Below, one piece after another: positions 42,947 through 54,274 of a DNA stretch of 64,000 nucleotides. The translations under genes and the position numbers were made by a program. Source of the DNA: Ehretia macrophylla (taxonomy: Eukaryota > Streptophyta > Magnoliopsida > Boraginales > Ehretiaceae); contig CM075783.1 of NCBI GenBank assembly GCA_037974665.1, positions 13,610,762-13,674,761 on the forward strand. The letters run 5' to 3'. The stretch's first letter is position 1. Every line of letters starts with the position of its first letter. Below the pieces are notes generated by a model. It was not told the origin of the DNA. It did not search any database and saw only the letters and a program-made list of their open reading frames with translations.

Positions 42947-45702
42947 TGTGATAACCCGAACCCGGCATGCATTTAAAGGCATTTAATTACATTTAATTAA
43001 GTGACATCTTAAATGTTAGCATTGGATTTGTGTTTATTTTTAGTTAAACATTTATTCGTAGCTTTAATTTCATATTTCTTTTAGAAGTAATTAGAATAAT
43101 ACTTGAGCTAATTATTTTAATGGAATATCAACTACTTTTCATATTTATGTCAATCGGTTTTATTTTTCTTGCACTTAAATGCTCGGATTTCAAAGGAATG
43201 AAAATTAGCTCCGAGCCGGAGTAAATTTTAAACTATGATGCTTTTCAAAAATGATATAATTCTTAAATTCTTTGAGATTTAATTGTTATTCTTTTATTAT
43301 CGTAAAGTGCATAGCATATCGAGAGAGATAGTTAGGAAATGAATTCTAGTCCTTAGCAAATAGTGAAAACTAGTATCTAGTGTTTTAATTTTAGTGTTTT
43401 AAGTTGTATTTAACTAGAATTGGATTTATGTTAGTTATTTTAGCTTTAAAACGCATAAAACAAGCTTATTTGACCAAGTTTAAGTTAGTTGACCAAGCCT
43501 TGACCAAATTGACTTGTTTGTTATCTTATAAAAGCTTATTTTAGCACAAAATAAAAAGAAAAACAGAGCTGAAACAGAAAGGGCAGGGCCGAAAATCCAA
43601 TGAGAAAAAAAAATATTTCAACCTTCAAATCTTCGATTCTTCGCGTGAGCTTGCACGGGGTGGTTTCTGAGGCATCCAACGAGGTTTTCCTAGCGTCTAG
43701 GAGCGTCTAAGGTGAGGATTTCATGTTTATTTGCGCATTTGAAAGTTTTATGTGTTAACTTTGATTTTTGAGATTTATCCGTATATTGTTATTTTAATCG
43801 TTTTGAGGCTTAAAGAATGTTCCCTAGCAATCGTAGAGCATGTATTTATAGCTTTTTAACATTTTTTGAAGTTTAATATCGAAATTGAAATATAAATTGT
43901 TAATTGAATAGTAAATTATGAATAGTAAACCCCCGTTTTAATGAAGTTGCTCCGTTACGCGTTCTGTTGATGTAGGAAGGTGCTAGATATGCTAGAACAC
44001 CTAAATGTATGATTTAATTGGATTGTGTAATGAAAAAACGGAGAAATATGGCTTAGTGAAAGTTGGGGTCGTTTCGGTCAAGTTTAGAATTTTCTCGATT
44101 TGCGTGAAGGCATTGTCGAGGTACGTCATGGAAGCACTTTTGGTGCAGTTGTGACATTGGTTGGGTAATCGGTTGAGGTAGTTGTAGTTCAAACGAGCAA
44201 AAGGGGAAATCGGGACTTTGCGGGAATTCTAGGGTAAAGTAGGGTTTTGTGGTCTTTAGTCGTGCTTTATGGTAACCTAGGAGGATTGGTAAAGTCGATT
44301 TCCAAAACTCGTGGCTCGTTTGGAAGTAGTCGCGTTTGGTAAGTTGGGGCCATTTTTGTGATTTTGTGTGTTTTCATAGAATATTGCTTATAGAATTATT
44401 ATATTGCTTATAGAATGCTTATGTTGCCTATAGAATGTTTATAATGCCTATAGAATACTTGTTATTGCTTGATGATGTTTGTTGAAGTTGTTCTTGTTAC
44501 TTATTTTATTGTAAATAATGCTTGTTAATGCTTGTTAATGCTTATTACGCTTGTTAGAGTTGATTGTTGATTGAAATGTTTAACAATTGTTGATAATGCG
44601 TGATATCTCGTTTATCTCCTCTATTCTGTATTGTTGTGCTATCGCCCGTTTATCGCCTTGTATCGAGTCTTGCATTGCATAGTATCAGGCGCGTGAGTGA
44701 TGAGCCTCTTTGGGTAGCCTCGGGTTGCTAGTGTTGGTTGCTCTAGCTCTATGTCCTCTTCCCTTTTCTCGCTTGGGTTGCCTCCTAGGGAGATTTGGGT
44801 CGTAGAATTGATGGATACTTCCGGGGTATTCCAAACTGAAGTTATAAGGTGGTTGCGCGCTTATTGTCATCGTTGTCAACATCAAGCTCGAGATTGATGT
44901 ATCGCTCGTGAAATGGTACATTGCTCGTATGAGTGAACCATAGCCTTCAGAGTGTGGTATAGCTTTAAATGGTTGTGTTAATGCTTTCAGTAATTGCTTA
45001 TTGTATTGATTGTTTGTCTTGATTGCTTACTTATCAGTTATACTGCTTAACTGTCTTATTCGCATTGCACAACTTTCTTTCTCTCCAATTCGATATATGT
45101 CTCGCCCTCACTGAGTATACGTGTTGTGTATACTCACTCCTCACCACCACATTTCAGGAAATGCCATGTTAGCTGGAAAGTTCGTAATTTTATGAAAGTT
45201 CGTGCTTGAAGAGTTGTCTTGCGTGCCTTTGTGACTTGGGTTATCGAAGTTGTAAAGATGTATGCTTTTATGTATTGTATGTATTAAATGTCAAAAGGGA
45301 TGTAATTTAAGTTTCATTAGAGTATTGAAGTGGTTTGATAAGTTAGATTATGTATCTAGTTAATGTAGTTTAACTTCAATGTATGTTTGTATTGTCCAAA
45401 AGAAAGAGATAGAAAGATATGATAGTCTAACTTATGCGATAGGTTGGTGTAGTTTAATTGCTAAGCATGAATGTATATTTGCTTGTGATTGCTTGCTGAG
45501 AACCGAGGCTCGGATGGCCTTGAGGTGATTGAATGTTTGGACATGGTATTGGTCCACTTATATGTTGTCGCAGGTTTGTATTTTGCCTAGAAACAAGGGA
45601 GACTCCGTCCGTTTTTCCTAAAATTTTTCCCGGGTTTGGAATTGGGTTGTGATTAGATTGATAGATAGAACTCCCGGTCTCGAGAGGGATCGGGGTGTTA
45701 CA
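42947..45702 (+). repeat. 5' LTR of the LARD-like element
   Basis: Starts TGTGATAACCCGAACCC and ends CGGGGTGTTACA. TATA box TATAAAAG at 43527-43534, donor-like CTAAG|GTGAGG at 43712, hairpin at 45112-45136, acceptor-like TTTCAG|G at 45157. The first 58 bases differ from the 3' LTR at five places, all transitions. Confidence 0.93.
45112..45136 (+). promoter_or_regulatory. Conserved LTR hairpin (LARD-like 5' LTR)
   Basis: TGAGTATAC, loop GTGTTGT, GTATACTCA: a perfect 9-bp stem. It ends 21 bases before the TTTCAG|G site. The 3' LTR has the same hairpin at 50038-50062. Confidence 0.8.
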
Positions 45703-45704
45703 GG

Positions 45705-45716
45705 TGGTATCAGAGC
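45705..45716 (+). other. Primer binding site, initiator Met tRNA
   Basis: TGGTATCAGAGC, perfect over 12 bases, two bases after the 5' LTR. Confidence 0.9.
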
Positions 45717-47870
45717 TTGTTTAGCTCATAAGCCAAGACAGGGTCCTCGGTCTGGTGGGTAGTGATCCTTGAATGTGTGCTTGTTAAGTGTGTTTTGAAA
45801 ATGTATGCTTGCATGTGAGATTGTGTGTCTTGACTTGAATGTATGCTCCTATGTGATATAGTTATGTGCTATGTGTTAATTGTGTGCTAAGTAAAGTGAA
45901 GTGTCTAGTTGTGCATTGAATTGACCTATTGAATTGGCATCGTGAATCGAATCGACCTCGTGAATTGTTATTTGCTTGAAGTATTGCTTGTAATGTGTGT
46001 TTTAAAATGTCTTGAATTGGTTATGCCGTGTTTTGAATTGATTATGTTGTGCTTGACTTGATTGTTGTGCTTGAGTGACTTTGTTGAATAAACTCTTTTG
46101 TCAACTTGCTTGCATAATAGTTTAAGGCATATATGTATAAATGTGATATCTTGGCATTCATACATGTCCCGATGAAATGGTAAGAAATACTTATTCCTTC
46201 CCTGAAGAAAGTGGTTCACAGTTGGCCTTTCAAAGTGTATGGATTGGCAGGAAATGAATGGCATTTGACTAACCCTTTATTTGGGAGTTGGTATTTATTG
46301 TTGGAGTTGTTTATTGGGATTCCTCTAAGGTTATCTTCTTTGCTCAGTAAATAAATGACTTCCTTTGGAGTTCTACATGATTATTCTTTGGAGCATTTTC
46401 TTAAATGTCTTCTTGATTGGGCATTCATCGGGTATTTTTATATTGGCATTTCGTGGGAGACTTGGTTGGGATTTTAATCAACCTTTGGTGTTCTTTCTGT
46501 ATTCTTATGGGGAAACTTTGATTTGAATCTACTTACAATGATCAGTTTTGCGTGAAGCGTACTACTTTGGTATTCCTTGTGGACATTTCTCAGTGGACTT
46601 GGCAATCGGAATTCTTATCGGACTTACTGCATAATATTATCTACAATATCTCCGCTCTAGTCTTTCTTGATATTTTATCGGCAATCGTGATTGGAATTCT
46701 TCAATAGTATATGGTGCACCTGCACGACATTCCCTCTGGTATTTTACCCAATATTCGGTAGCAGTATTATTTTGGGGAAATCTACTTGGCTATTCAGCTT
46801 GGTGTTCATTCATGGACTTTTGATAATTATATATATGTTGACGTACATTATGGATTCCCTATTCAGATGCTTCTTGAGCTATATATTTTGAAAGACTTCC
46901 TTGAAACCTCTGTAATATGATTGACTGGATTTCTTGTCTGGAATCTTCCTGAGCAGTACTTGGGATTCTTGTTTAGACTCTGCCTTAGATTGTTTATTGG
47001 TGTTCTTTGGAGACTTTTGTTGGCATTTCTCGGTGGACTTGGTTGTTGGAATCTCAACCGGACTTACTGTATGGTATTATCTATGGATCCTTAGTGGCCA
47101 TTTATTTAGCATTTACTTATTAGCAAACTTGGCTACATTCTTAGCGGAGCATTGTTCGGGTATTTTTCTTGGCATTCCTCAGTTGGTTTGGTAATTGGAA
47201 TTCCTATCGGACTTATTGTATAGCACTACTTATGGTATTCTTTGGAATTCTTAGTGGGCATTCTACTGGTATGTTCCTTGTTGGCACTATTGGAAGTCTT
47301 ACACTTGGAATCTTGTTCATAATTATTATCTTATATTGCCTACGATATGCTGTGGAATACTTTAGGCCTCCTTGGTGGTAAGTTGTATAAAGTTTGTACT
47401 CGGCAAATGGCGATGAGGTCTTGGAGCTTGGTCTTATATGTGCTGCATCTACATTGGCCATCCTTTGACTTCCTTATTTGATACTTGTTGGACTTTTATA
47501 GAGGATTCATATATAGAATATACCTTCGGTATTCTTCTTGTTAATAATATGTGGAATGGGTAGTATCTACAGCATCTTTGCTTTAGTCTTTATTGGCATC
47601 TTCTCGACACTTTTAGCGGGGAATTCTTTTATGATATTCTTGACCAGCGGAATTCTTAATTGGATTTCAAGATGGTATTGTCAATTAAGCCTTTATTCAG
47701 CCTTATTGTTTTGGAGTTTTCAGTCAGTACTATTGGGGTTTCTTAGTAAGGTATTCTTCGAGCGTTCTTATTTAGTGTCTTGCTCAGCAACCGATGAAGA
47801 TTAGTCAGAGTTGGATTTCAGTGGATGCAGAGTTCTATTGGAAGAAGAATTGCGAGGACGCAATTGTTTT
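45717..47870 (+). other. Non-coding interior with diverged tandem repeats
   Basis: From about 46290 a T-rich motif recurs: (C)ATTTCTCAGTGGACTTGG, then GGAATTCTTATCGGACTTA, then TGCATGGTATTATCTA. Clear copies lie at about 46580, 47030 and 47170, and weaker ones at about 46445 and 47540. Spacings (about 134, 450, 143) fit a unit near 140-150 bases. Open frames (for example 46934-47194) are hydrophobic by composition and shift between repeats, so I do not call them genes. Confidence 0.6.
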
Positions 47871-47883
47871 AAGGGGGGAAGGA
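47871..47883 (+). other. Polypurine tract of the LARD-like element
   Basis: AAGGGGGGAAGGA directly precedes the 3' LTR. Confidence 0.9.
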
Positions 47884-50629
47884 TATGATAACTTGAACCC
47901 AGCATGCATTTAAAGGCATTTAATTGCATTTAATTAAGTGACATCTTAAATGTTAGCATTGAATTTGTGTTTATTTTTAGTTAAACATTTATTTGTAGGG
48001 TTAGTTTCATATTTCTTTTAGAAGTAATTAGAATAATACTTGAGCTAATTATTTTAACAGAATATCAACTACTTTTCATATTTATGTCAATCGGTTTTAT
48101 TTTTCTTGCACTTAAATGTTCGGATTTCAAATAAATGAAAAGTAGCTCCGAGCCGGAGTAAATTTTAAACTATGATGCTTTTCAAAAATGATATAATTCT
48201 TAAATTCTTTGAGATTTAATTGTTATTCTTTTATTGTCGTAAAGTGCATAGCATATCGAGAGAGATAGTTAGGAAATGAATTCTAGTCCTCAGCAAATAG
48301 TGAAAACTAGTATCTAGTGTTTTAATTTTAGTGTTTTAAGTTGTATTTAACTAGAATTGGATTTATGTTAGTTATTTTAGCTTTAAAACGCATAAAACAA
48401 GCTTATTTGACCAAGTTTAAGTTAGTTGACCAAGCCTTGACCAAATTGACTTGTTTGTTATCTTATAAAAGCTTATTTTAGCACAAAATAAAAAGAAAAA
48501 CAGAGCTGAAATAGAAAGGGCGGGGCCGAAAATCCAAAGAGAAAAAAAAAACATTTCAACCTTCAAATCTTCGATTCTTCGTGTGAGCTTGCACGGGGTG
48601 GTTTCCGAGGCATCCAACGAGGTTTTCCTAGCGTTTAGGAGCGTCTAAGGTGAGGGTTTCATGTTTATTTGCGCATTTGAAAGTTTTATGTGTTAACTTT
48701 GATTTTTGAGATTTATCTGTATATTGTTATTTTAATCATTTTGAGGCTTAAAGAATGTTCCCTTGCAATCGTAGAACATGTATTTATAGCTTTTTAACAT
48801 TTTTTGCGGTTGAATATCCAAATTGAAATATAAATTGTTAATTGAATAGTAAATTATGAATAGTAAACCCCCGTTTCGATGAAATTACTCCGTTACACGT
48901 TCTGTTGATGTAGGAAGGTGCTAGATATGCTAGAACGCCTAAATGTATGGTTTAATTGGATTGTGTAATGGAAAAACGGAGAAATATGGCTTAGTGAAAG
49001 TTGGGGTTGTTTCGGTCAAGTTTAGAATTTTCTCGATTTGCGTGAAAGCATTGTCGAGGTACGTCATGGAAGCACTTTTGGTGCAGTTGTGACATTGGTT
49101 GGGTAATCGGTTGAGGTAGTTGTAGTTCAAACGAGCAAAGGGAGAAATCGGGGCTTTGCGGGAATTCTAGGGTAAAGTGGGGTTTTGTGGTCTTTAGTCG
49201 TGCTTTATGGTAACCTAGGAGGATTGGTGAAGTCGATTTCCAAAACTCATGGCTAGTTTGGAAGTAGTCGCGTTTGGTAAGTTGAGGTCATTTTTGTGAT
49301 TTTGTGTGTTTTCATAGAATATTGCTTATAGAATGATTATATTGCTTATAGAATGCTTATGTTGCCTATAGAATGCTTATAATGCATATAGAATACTTGT
49401 TATTGCTTGATGATGTTTGTTGGAGTTGTTCTTGTTACTTATTTGATTGTAAATGCTTGTTAATGCTTATTACGCTTGTTAGAGTTGATTGTTGATTGAA
49501 ATGTTTAACAATTGTTGATAATGCGTGATATCTCGTTTATCTCCTCTATTTTGTATTGTTGTGTTATCACTCGTTTATCGCCTTGTATCGAGTCTTGCAT
49601 TGTATAGTGTCAGGCGCGTGAGTGATAGGCCTCTCTGGGTAGCCTCGGGTTGCCAGTGTTGGTTGCTCTAGCTTCGTGTCCTATTCCCTTTTTCTCACTT
49701 GGGTTGCCTCCCAGGGAGATTTGGGTCGTAAAATTGATGGATACTTCCGGGGTATTCCAAACTGAAGTTATAAGGTGGTTGCACGCTTATTGTCATCGTT
49801 GTCAACATCAAGCTTGAGATTGATGTATCGCTCGTGAAATGGTACATTGCTCGTATGAGTGAACCATAGCCTTCAGAGTGTGGTATAGCTTTGAATGGTT
49901 GTGTTAATGCCTTCAGTAATTGCTTATTGTATTGATTGTCTGTCTTGATTGCTTACTTATCAGTTATACTACTTAACTGTTTTATTTGCATTGCACGACT
50001 TTCTTTCTCTCCAATTCGATATCTGTCTCGCCCTGACTGAGTATACGTGTTGTGTATACTCACTCCTCACCACCACATTTCAGGAAATGCCATGTTAGCT
50101 GGAAAGTTCGTGATTTCATGAAAGTTCGTGCTTGAAGAGTTGTCTTGCATGCCTTTGTGACTTGAGTTGTCGAAGTTGTAAAGATGTATGTTTTTATGTA
50201 TTGTATGTATTTAATGTCAAAAGGGATGTAATTTAAGTTTCATTAAAGTATTGAAGTGGTTTGATAAGTTAGATTATGTATCTAGTTAATGTAGCTTAAC
50301 TTCAATGTATGTTTGTATTGTCCAAAAGAAAGAGATAGAAAGATATAATAGTCTAACTTATGCGATAGGTTGGTGTAGTTTAATTGCTAAGCATGAATGT
50401 ATATTTGCTTGTGATTGCTTGCTGAGAACCGAGGCTCGGATGGCCTTGAGATGATTGAATGTTTGGACATGGTATTGGTCCACTTATATGCTGTCGTAGG
50501 TTTGTATTTTGCCTAGAAACAGGGGAGACTCCGTCTATTTTTTCCTAAAATTTTGCCCGGGTTTGGAATTGGGTTGTGATTAGATTGATTGATAGAACTC
50601 CCGGTCTCGAGAGGGATCGGGGTGTTACA
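47884..50629 (+). repeat. 3' LTR of the LARD-like element
   Basis: Starts TATGATAACTTGAACCC (TG changed to TA) and ends GGGGTGTTACA, followed by TAGGT. Donor-like site at 48650, hairpin 50038-50062, acceptor-like site at 50083. Confidence 0.93.
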
Positions 50630-50704
50630 TAGGTAGTCATTCCTATTCTAAATATTTAAAGGACTACAAAAAAAATAAATGACATCAATAATTGCATTTA
50701 ATTT

Positions 50705-51995
50705 ATGAGAATAATTTACATCATAATGACATTTTTTATATTGCTTCATTTTCTAGAAATTTAGTTTATGTTTTCAAACTTGCTAAATGGTTTTGGATTT
50801 AATTTGTATGACTATGTTTTTGAGATATTCAAAAATAATATTTTTATTGATTCTGAAATTTTGGTTGATAAACTTTATAAATTTAAATTAAATTTTACAT
50901 TTGAGTGTAGTCTTTTGATTACACGTAAGGATATTGGTAGTAAAAGATGCATCATTAATGAAAATTCCTCAAAACTATGGCATAGATGATTGAGACATAT
51001 TTTCATAGAGAGGATCAAAAGATTAGTAAATGAAGGAATATTAGAAGCTCTTGATTTTACTGACTTTAATACTTGTGTTGGTTGCATAAAGGGAAAGTAA
51101 ACCAACAAGTCCTTTAAAAGAACTAAAAGGAGTACTGAGATGCTTGAGATCATACATACAGACATATGAGAACCCTCTCCCATTCCATGCATGAATGGAC
51201 AAAAATACTTTATCTTGTTCATTGATGACCAAACAAGATATAAGTATCTTTATCTCAAGTTTGATAAATTTGAGGCACTAGATGGCTTTAAGGTATTCAA
51301 AGCAGAAGCAGAGAAACATAAATACAAAAAAATAAAGATTGTAAGGTTAGACAGAGGTAGGGAATATTATGGAAGGTATACTAAAATAGGTCAAATACCT
51401 AGTCCATTCGTGAAATTCCTTCAAGAAGGAGACATTATTGCACAATATACAATTCCTAAAACACCTCAACAAATGGGGTTGATGAAAGAAAGATCGTACA
51501 CTTATGGACATGGTAAGGAGCATGATAAGTAAATCTACTCTTCCTTTGAGTTTAAGGAATGAAGCATTAAAGACTGAAGTTTATCATATTTTAAACAGAG
51601 TTTCATCTAAGGTCGTTCCCAAAACACCTTTTAAATTGTGAAATGGATAGAAACCCAGTTTAAGACATGTGCATATTTAGGGTTGTCTTATAGAGGTTAG
51701 AGTTTACAACCCAAATATAAAGAAACTAGACCCAAAAACAGTCAGTGAGTTTTTCATTGGCTATATTGTAAACCCAAAGGGGTGTAGATTTTATTGTCCC
51801 CCACTCATTCTTGGAATTATTGAAACTAGAAATGTTAAGTGCGTTGAGGACTTTGAAATCAATGGGAGTGAGTTTCCTTGAAAGATCAACTTTGAAAAAA
51901 AATAAGGAAACTTTTGAACCTCAAACTAGAGGATTGATTGTTTTTCATGATACTCCTTATGTCAGGTTATTTATGCTACGTCGCCTCCTATATCC
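50705..51995 (+). pseudogene. Copia gag-pre-integrase/integrase fragment
   Basis: A second copia remnant on the + strand. Readable pieces are SFSRNLVYVFKLAKW (about 50745), SSKLWHR (about 50970), RLVNEGILEALDFTDFNTCV (about 51020), the integrase core with HTDI (about 51155) and KYFILFIDDQTRYKYLYL (about 51200), IKIVRLDRGREYYGRY (about 51335), and the degraded third motif PQQMGLMKER (about 51465). NPKGCRFYCP follows at about 51770. Acidic residues are present in the first two motifs and Glu remains in MKER. Stops and frameshifts are frequent. LTRs, RT and RNase H are not seen. It differs from both other copia elements here and may be the tail of the sequence cut by the LARD-like insertion. Confidence 0.8.
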
Positions 51996-52059
51996 TTTTC
52001 CTCATAGATGGCAAATGGCCAAATGGGTAATAACATGGCTAATAGAAATGAGGAAGTGA

Positions 52060-53220
52060 CCTTAAGTTTTTTTTATACAAAGTAGTTATTCCTTAAACCT
52101 AAAATTATTTGACCAAAAAAACCTAAAAATTAAGGCTTTCTTGAAATTTGTATTTTGTTTTCTTTTCAATAATAATTACTCGCTCAAATAAACATATAAT
52201 GGAGGAGATATAGTGTGAAGAATTGACTTTTAGAATTTAGTACTAATCATTCAATCCATATAATAGATAAGCACATTTTTTTGCTTTTTCCTTATGACTA
52301 CAAACTCATGTTAAACAAAGTCACATTTAATTTACCTTAAAGTTGCAAACCCCATACTACAAGTGTACCCTCTAACGTAGGCTTTTAATCAGTTAAAAGC
52401 TAATTAATATTGTCATGGAAAGACATAAGTACGAACTTAGAATACTTGGTCACAATGAGCCACTCACTAGCAACTCCACCTAACCCTTGGGAGCCGATAA
52501 GAAGTTATCTTTTCACTAAGATATGCATTTTTATGAAGAAAATACATTTAGATGGGAAATAATTAAAAGAACGGGCAAATAAACCAAAAACTAGAATGAC
52601 AGATCGAAAGAAAGAGAGGAAGAATAGGAATTTTGTAAATGACTTGGAAAGCTTAGTACATTACTGAAAGAAGTTCAAGTTTTCAAATTTGGGGGGAATA
52701 AGACCTCAATAATGGAGTTGTACACTTTAACCATTTCTATTCACGCGACATCACTTGGAAAAATATATGTAGCTCATTGACAAATCCCTTCTTGTGTGTT
52801 AGTAGAAAAACAATCGCTTCTTGTAAAATATTTTCAGTATTCAATACCAAAATCAAATAATGTGTTGTATAATATTTCAAACAGAAATATCAAGGGTTGT
52901 TCAAGGTGATAATGGACACCATTAACTAGTAATATGTTTGAATTTGAGTCTTAGGTGATTAAGTAAAATTCTACGAGCCATAGCAAGAGAAAAAAAAAAC
53001 TAAGTACAGCAAACAAGGACTAGTAGCGATTAGAATCTTGGAATGAATTTGAACAAGAATGAAATGAGTTAAGCAATATAATGGAACTAAGAATAGATTG
53101 AGCTTGGTAAAGAGTGTAACATGCTTGGTATGCTATAAGAATGGATGTATTCATTTCAAATCCATGTTTGATAGTCAATACACTTGGGTAGTATTAGGAT
53201 TGACTTTTATAAAATGACAA
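52060..53220. other. Non-coding stretch
   Basis: No gene recognised on either strand; AT-rich, short frames only. Confidence 0.5.
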
Positions 53221-53224
53221 GATT

Positions 53225-53646
53225 GCCCTTTGTTATTATATACATGTTATTTTTTTAAGATTAAAAATAAATATAATAATAACAATGGTAAGAGTAATAA
53301 TAATATTAGTAACATTAATATTAAATAATGGTAATAATAATAAAAAATTCATTTCATTATTATATATGTTTATGTACTGAAAGGGTATTTGGTCATTTAA
53401 TAAAAATAACTATATTAATAAAGAATCATTATAATAATTTATAATAACAACGAAAGGATTATACATGTTATGTTTTGAAAGGGTATTTCTATCATTAATA
53501 ATATTAATAAGATAAATAATATTGATAAATAACAACAATAGCAACAACAACAATAATAATAATAATAGTAATAGTAATAAAGATTTTCTTTTCATCATTA
53601 TTATATACATGTTTATGTTTTCAAATGGTCGTATGATCACTTAATA

Positions 53647-53697
<51 letters not shown>

Positions 53698-53980
53698 TAA
53701 TATTCATAAACCATATAAATAATAATATATTAATAAGAACTAATAATAACAATAATCATAAGAATTTCCCTTTTATTATTATATACATGTCATGTTTTGA
53801 ATGGCATTTTGGTCATTTGAATAATAATAATAATAATAATAATAGTAATAATAATAATAATAATAATAATGATAATATTAATAATAATAATAAAAATAAT
53901 AACAACGCTTTTTTTGTTAGTATATACATGTTATATTTCAAAAGGGCATTTTGATCATTTGACAAGTGAGTTCATTCCCA
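53225..53980. repeat. Compound array: AAT microsatellites alternating with a 40-base unit
   Basis: Six copies of a unit like TATATACATGTTATGTTTTG then AAAGGGCATTTTGGTCATTT (near 53230, 53370, 53455, 53600, 53780 and 53920) are separated by AAT/ATA runs of 30 to over 100 bases, the longest pure one at about 53645-53690. Confidence 0.85.
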
Positions 53981-54274
53981 ATAATATAAGAATGGGCTAA
54001 TCCCATATATATTGCTTGGATGTTTATTTTTATATTCATGGAAATTGCGCATTACTTAAAAAATTAGATTCTCAAGTTTATTACTTCATACAAAATATGA
54101 TAATGGGAATAAAATCGAGAATATCATTTCATTCCTAACTCATTCCAGCATACTAGCCACTACCTTAGTAAGTAATGACAATGAAGGTAGATGAATAGGA
54201 TATTTTGTTCGTTACTGTTCCAATATTCAGACGGACGAATGCTACTAGGAGAGTGTAGAATCTAGAAAAAGGGT

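Larger units (their letters stand above)
42947..50629 (+). mobile_element. Complete non-coding LTR element (LARD-like)
   Basis: 7683 bp with perfect TAGGT duplications (42942-42946 and 50630-50634), LTRs of 2756 and 2746 bp, a tRNA-Met PBS and a polypurine tract. The 2181-bp interior has no gag or pol and no frame with a known domain. Large LTRs with a non-coding interior match the LARD definition. It must have been mobilised by another element's proteins. The LTR ends (TGTGATAAC...GTGTTACA) and the TCGGTCTG word after the PBS are shared in style with the Tekay-like LTR at 61347, so a Tekay/Del chromovirus is a likely helper (inference). Confidence 0.92.

Noticed and set aside
46691-47804. 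Hydrophobic + strand frames resembling a membrane protein in the LARD-like interior
   Set aside because: The sequence is T-rich and tandemly repeated, frames shift between units, and no start, domain or conserved pattern supports coding.
53030-54175. Large MITE with ends GGAATGAATTTG and reverse CATTTCATTCC
   Set aside because: The similarity between ends is loose and no clear duplication flanks it.
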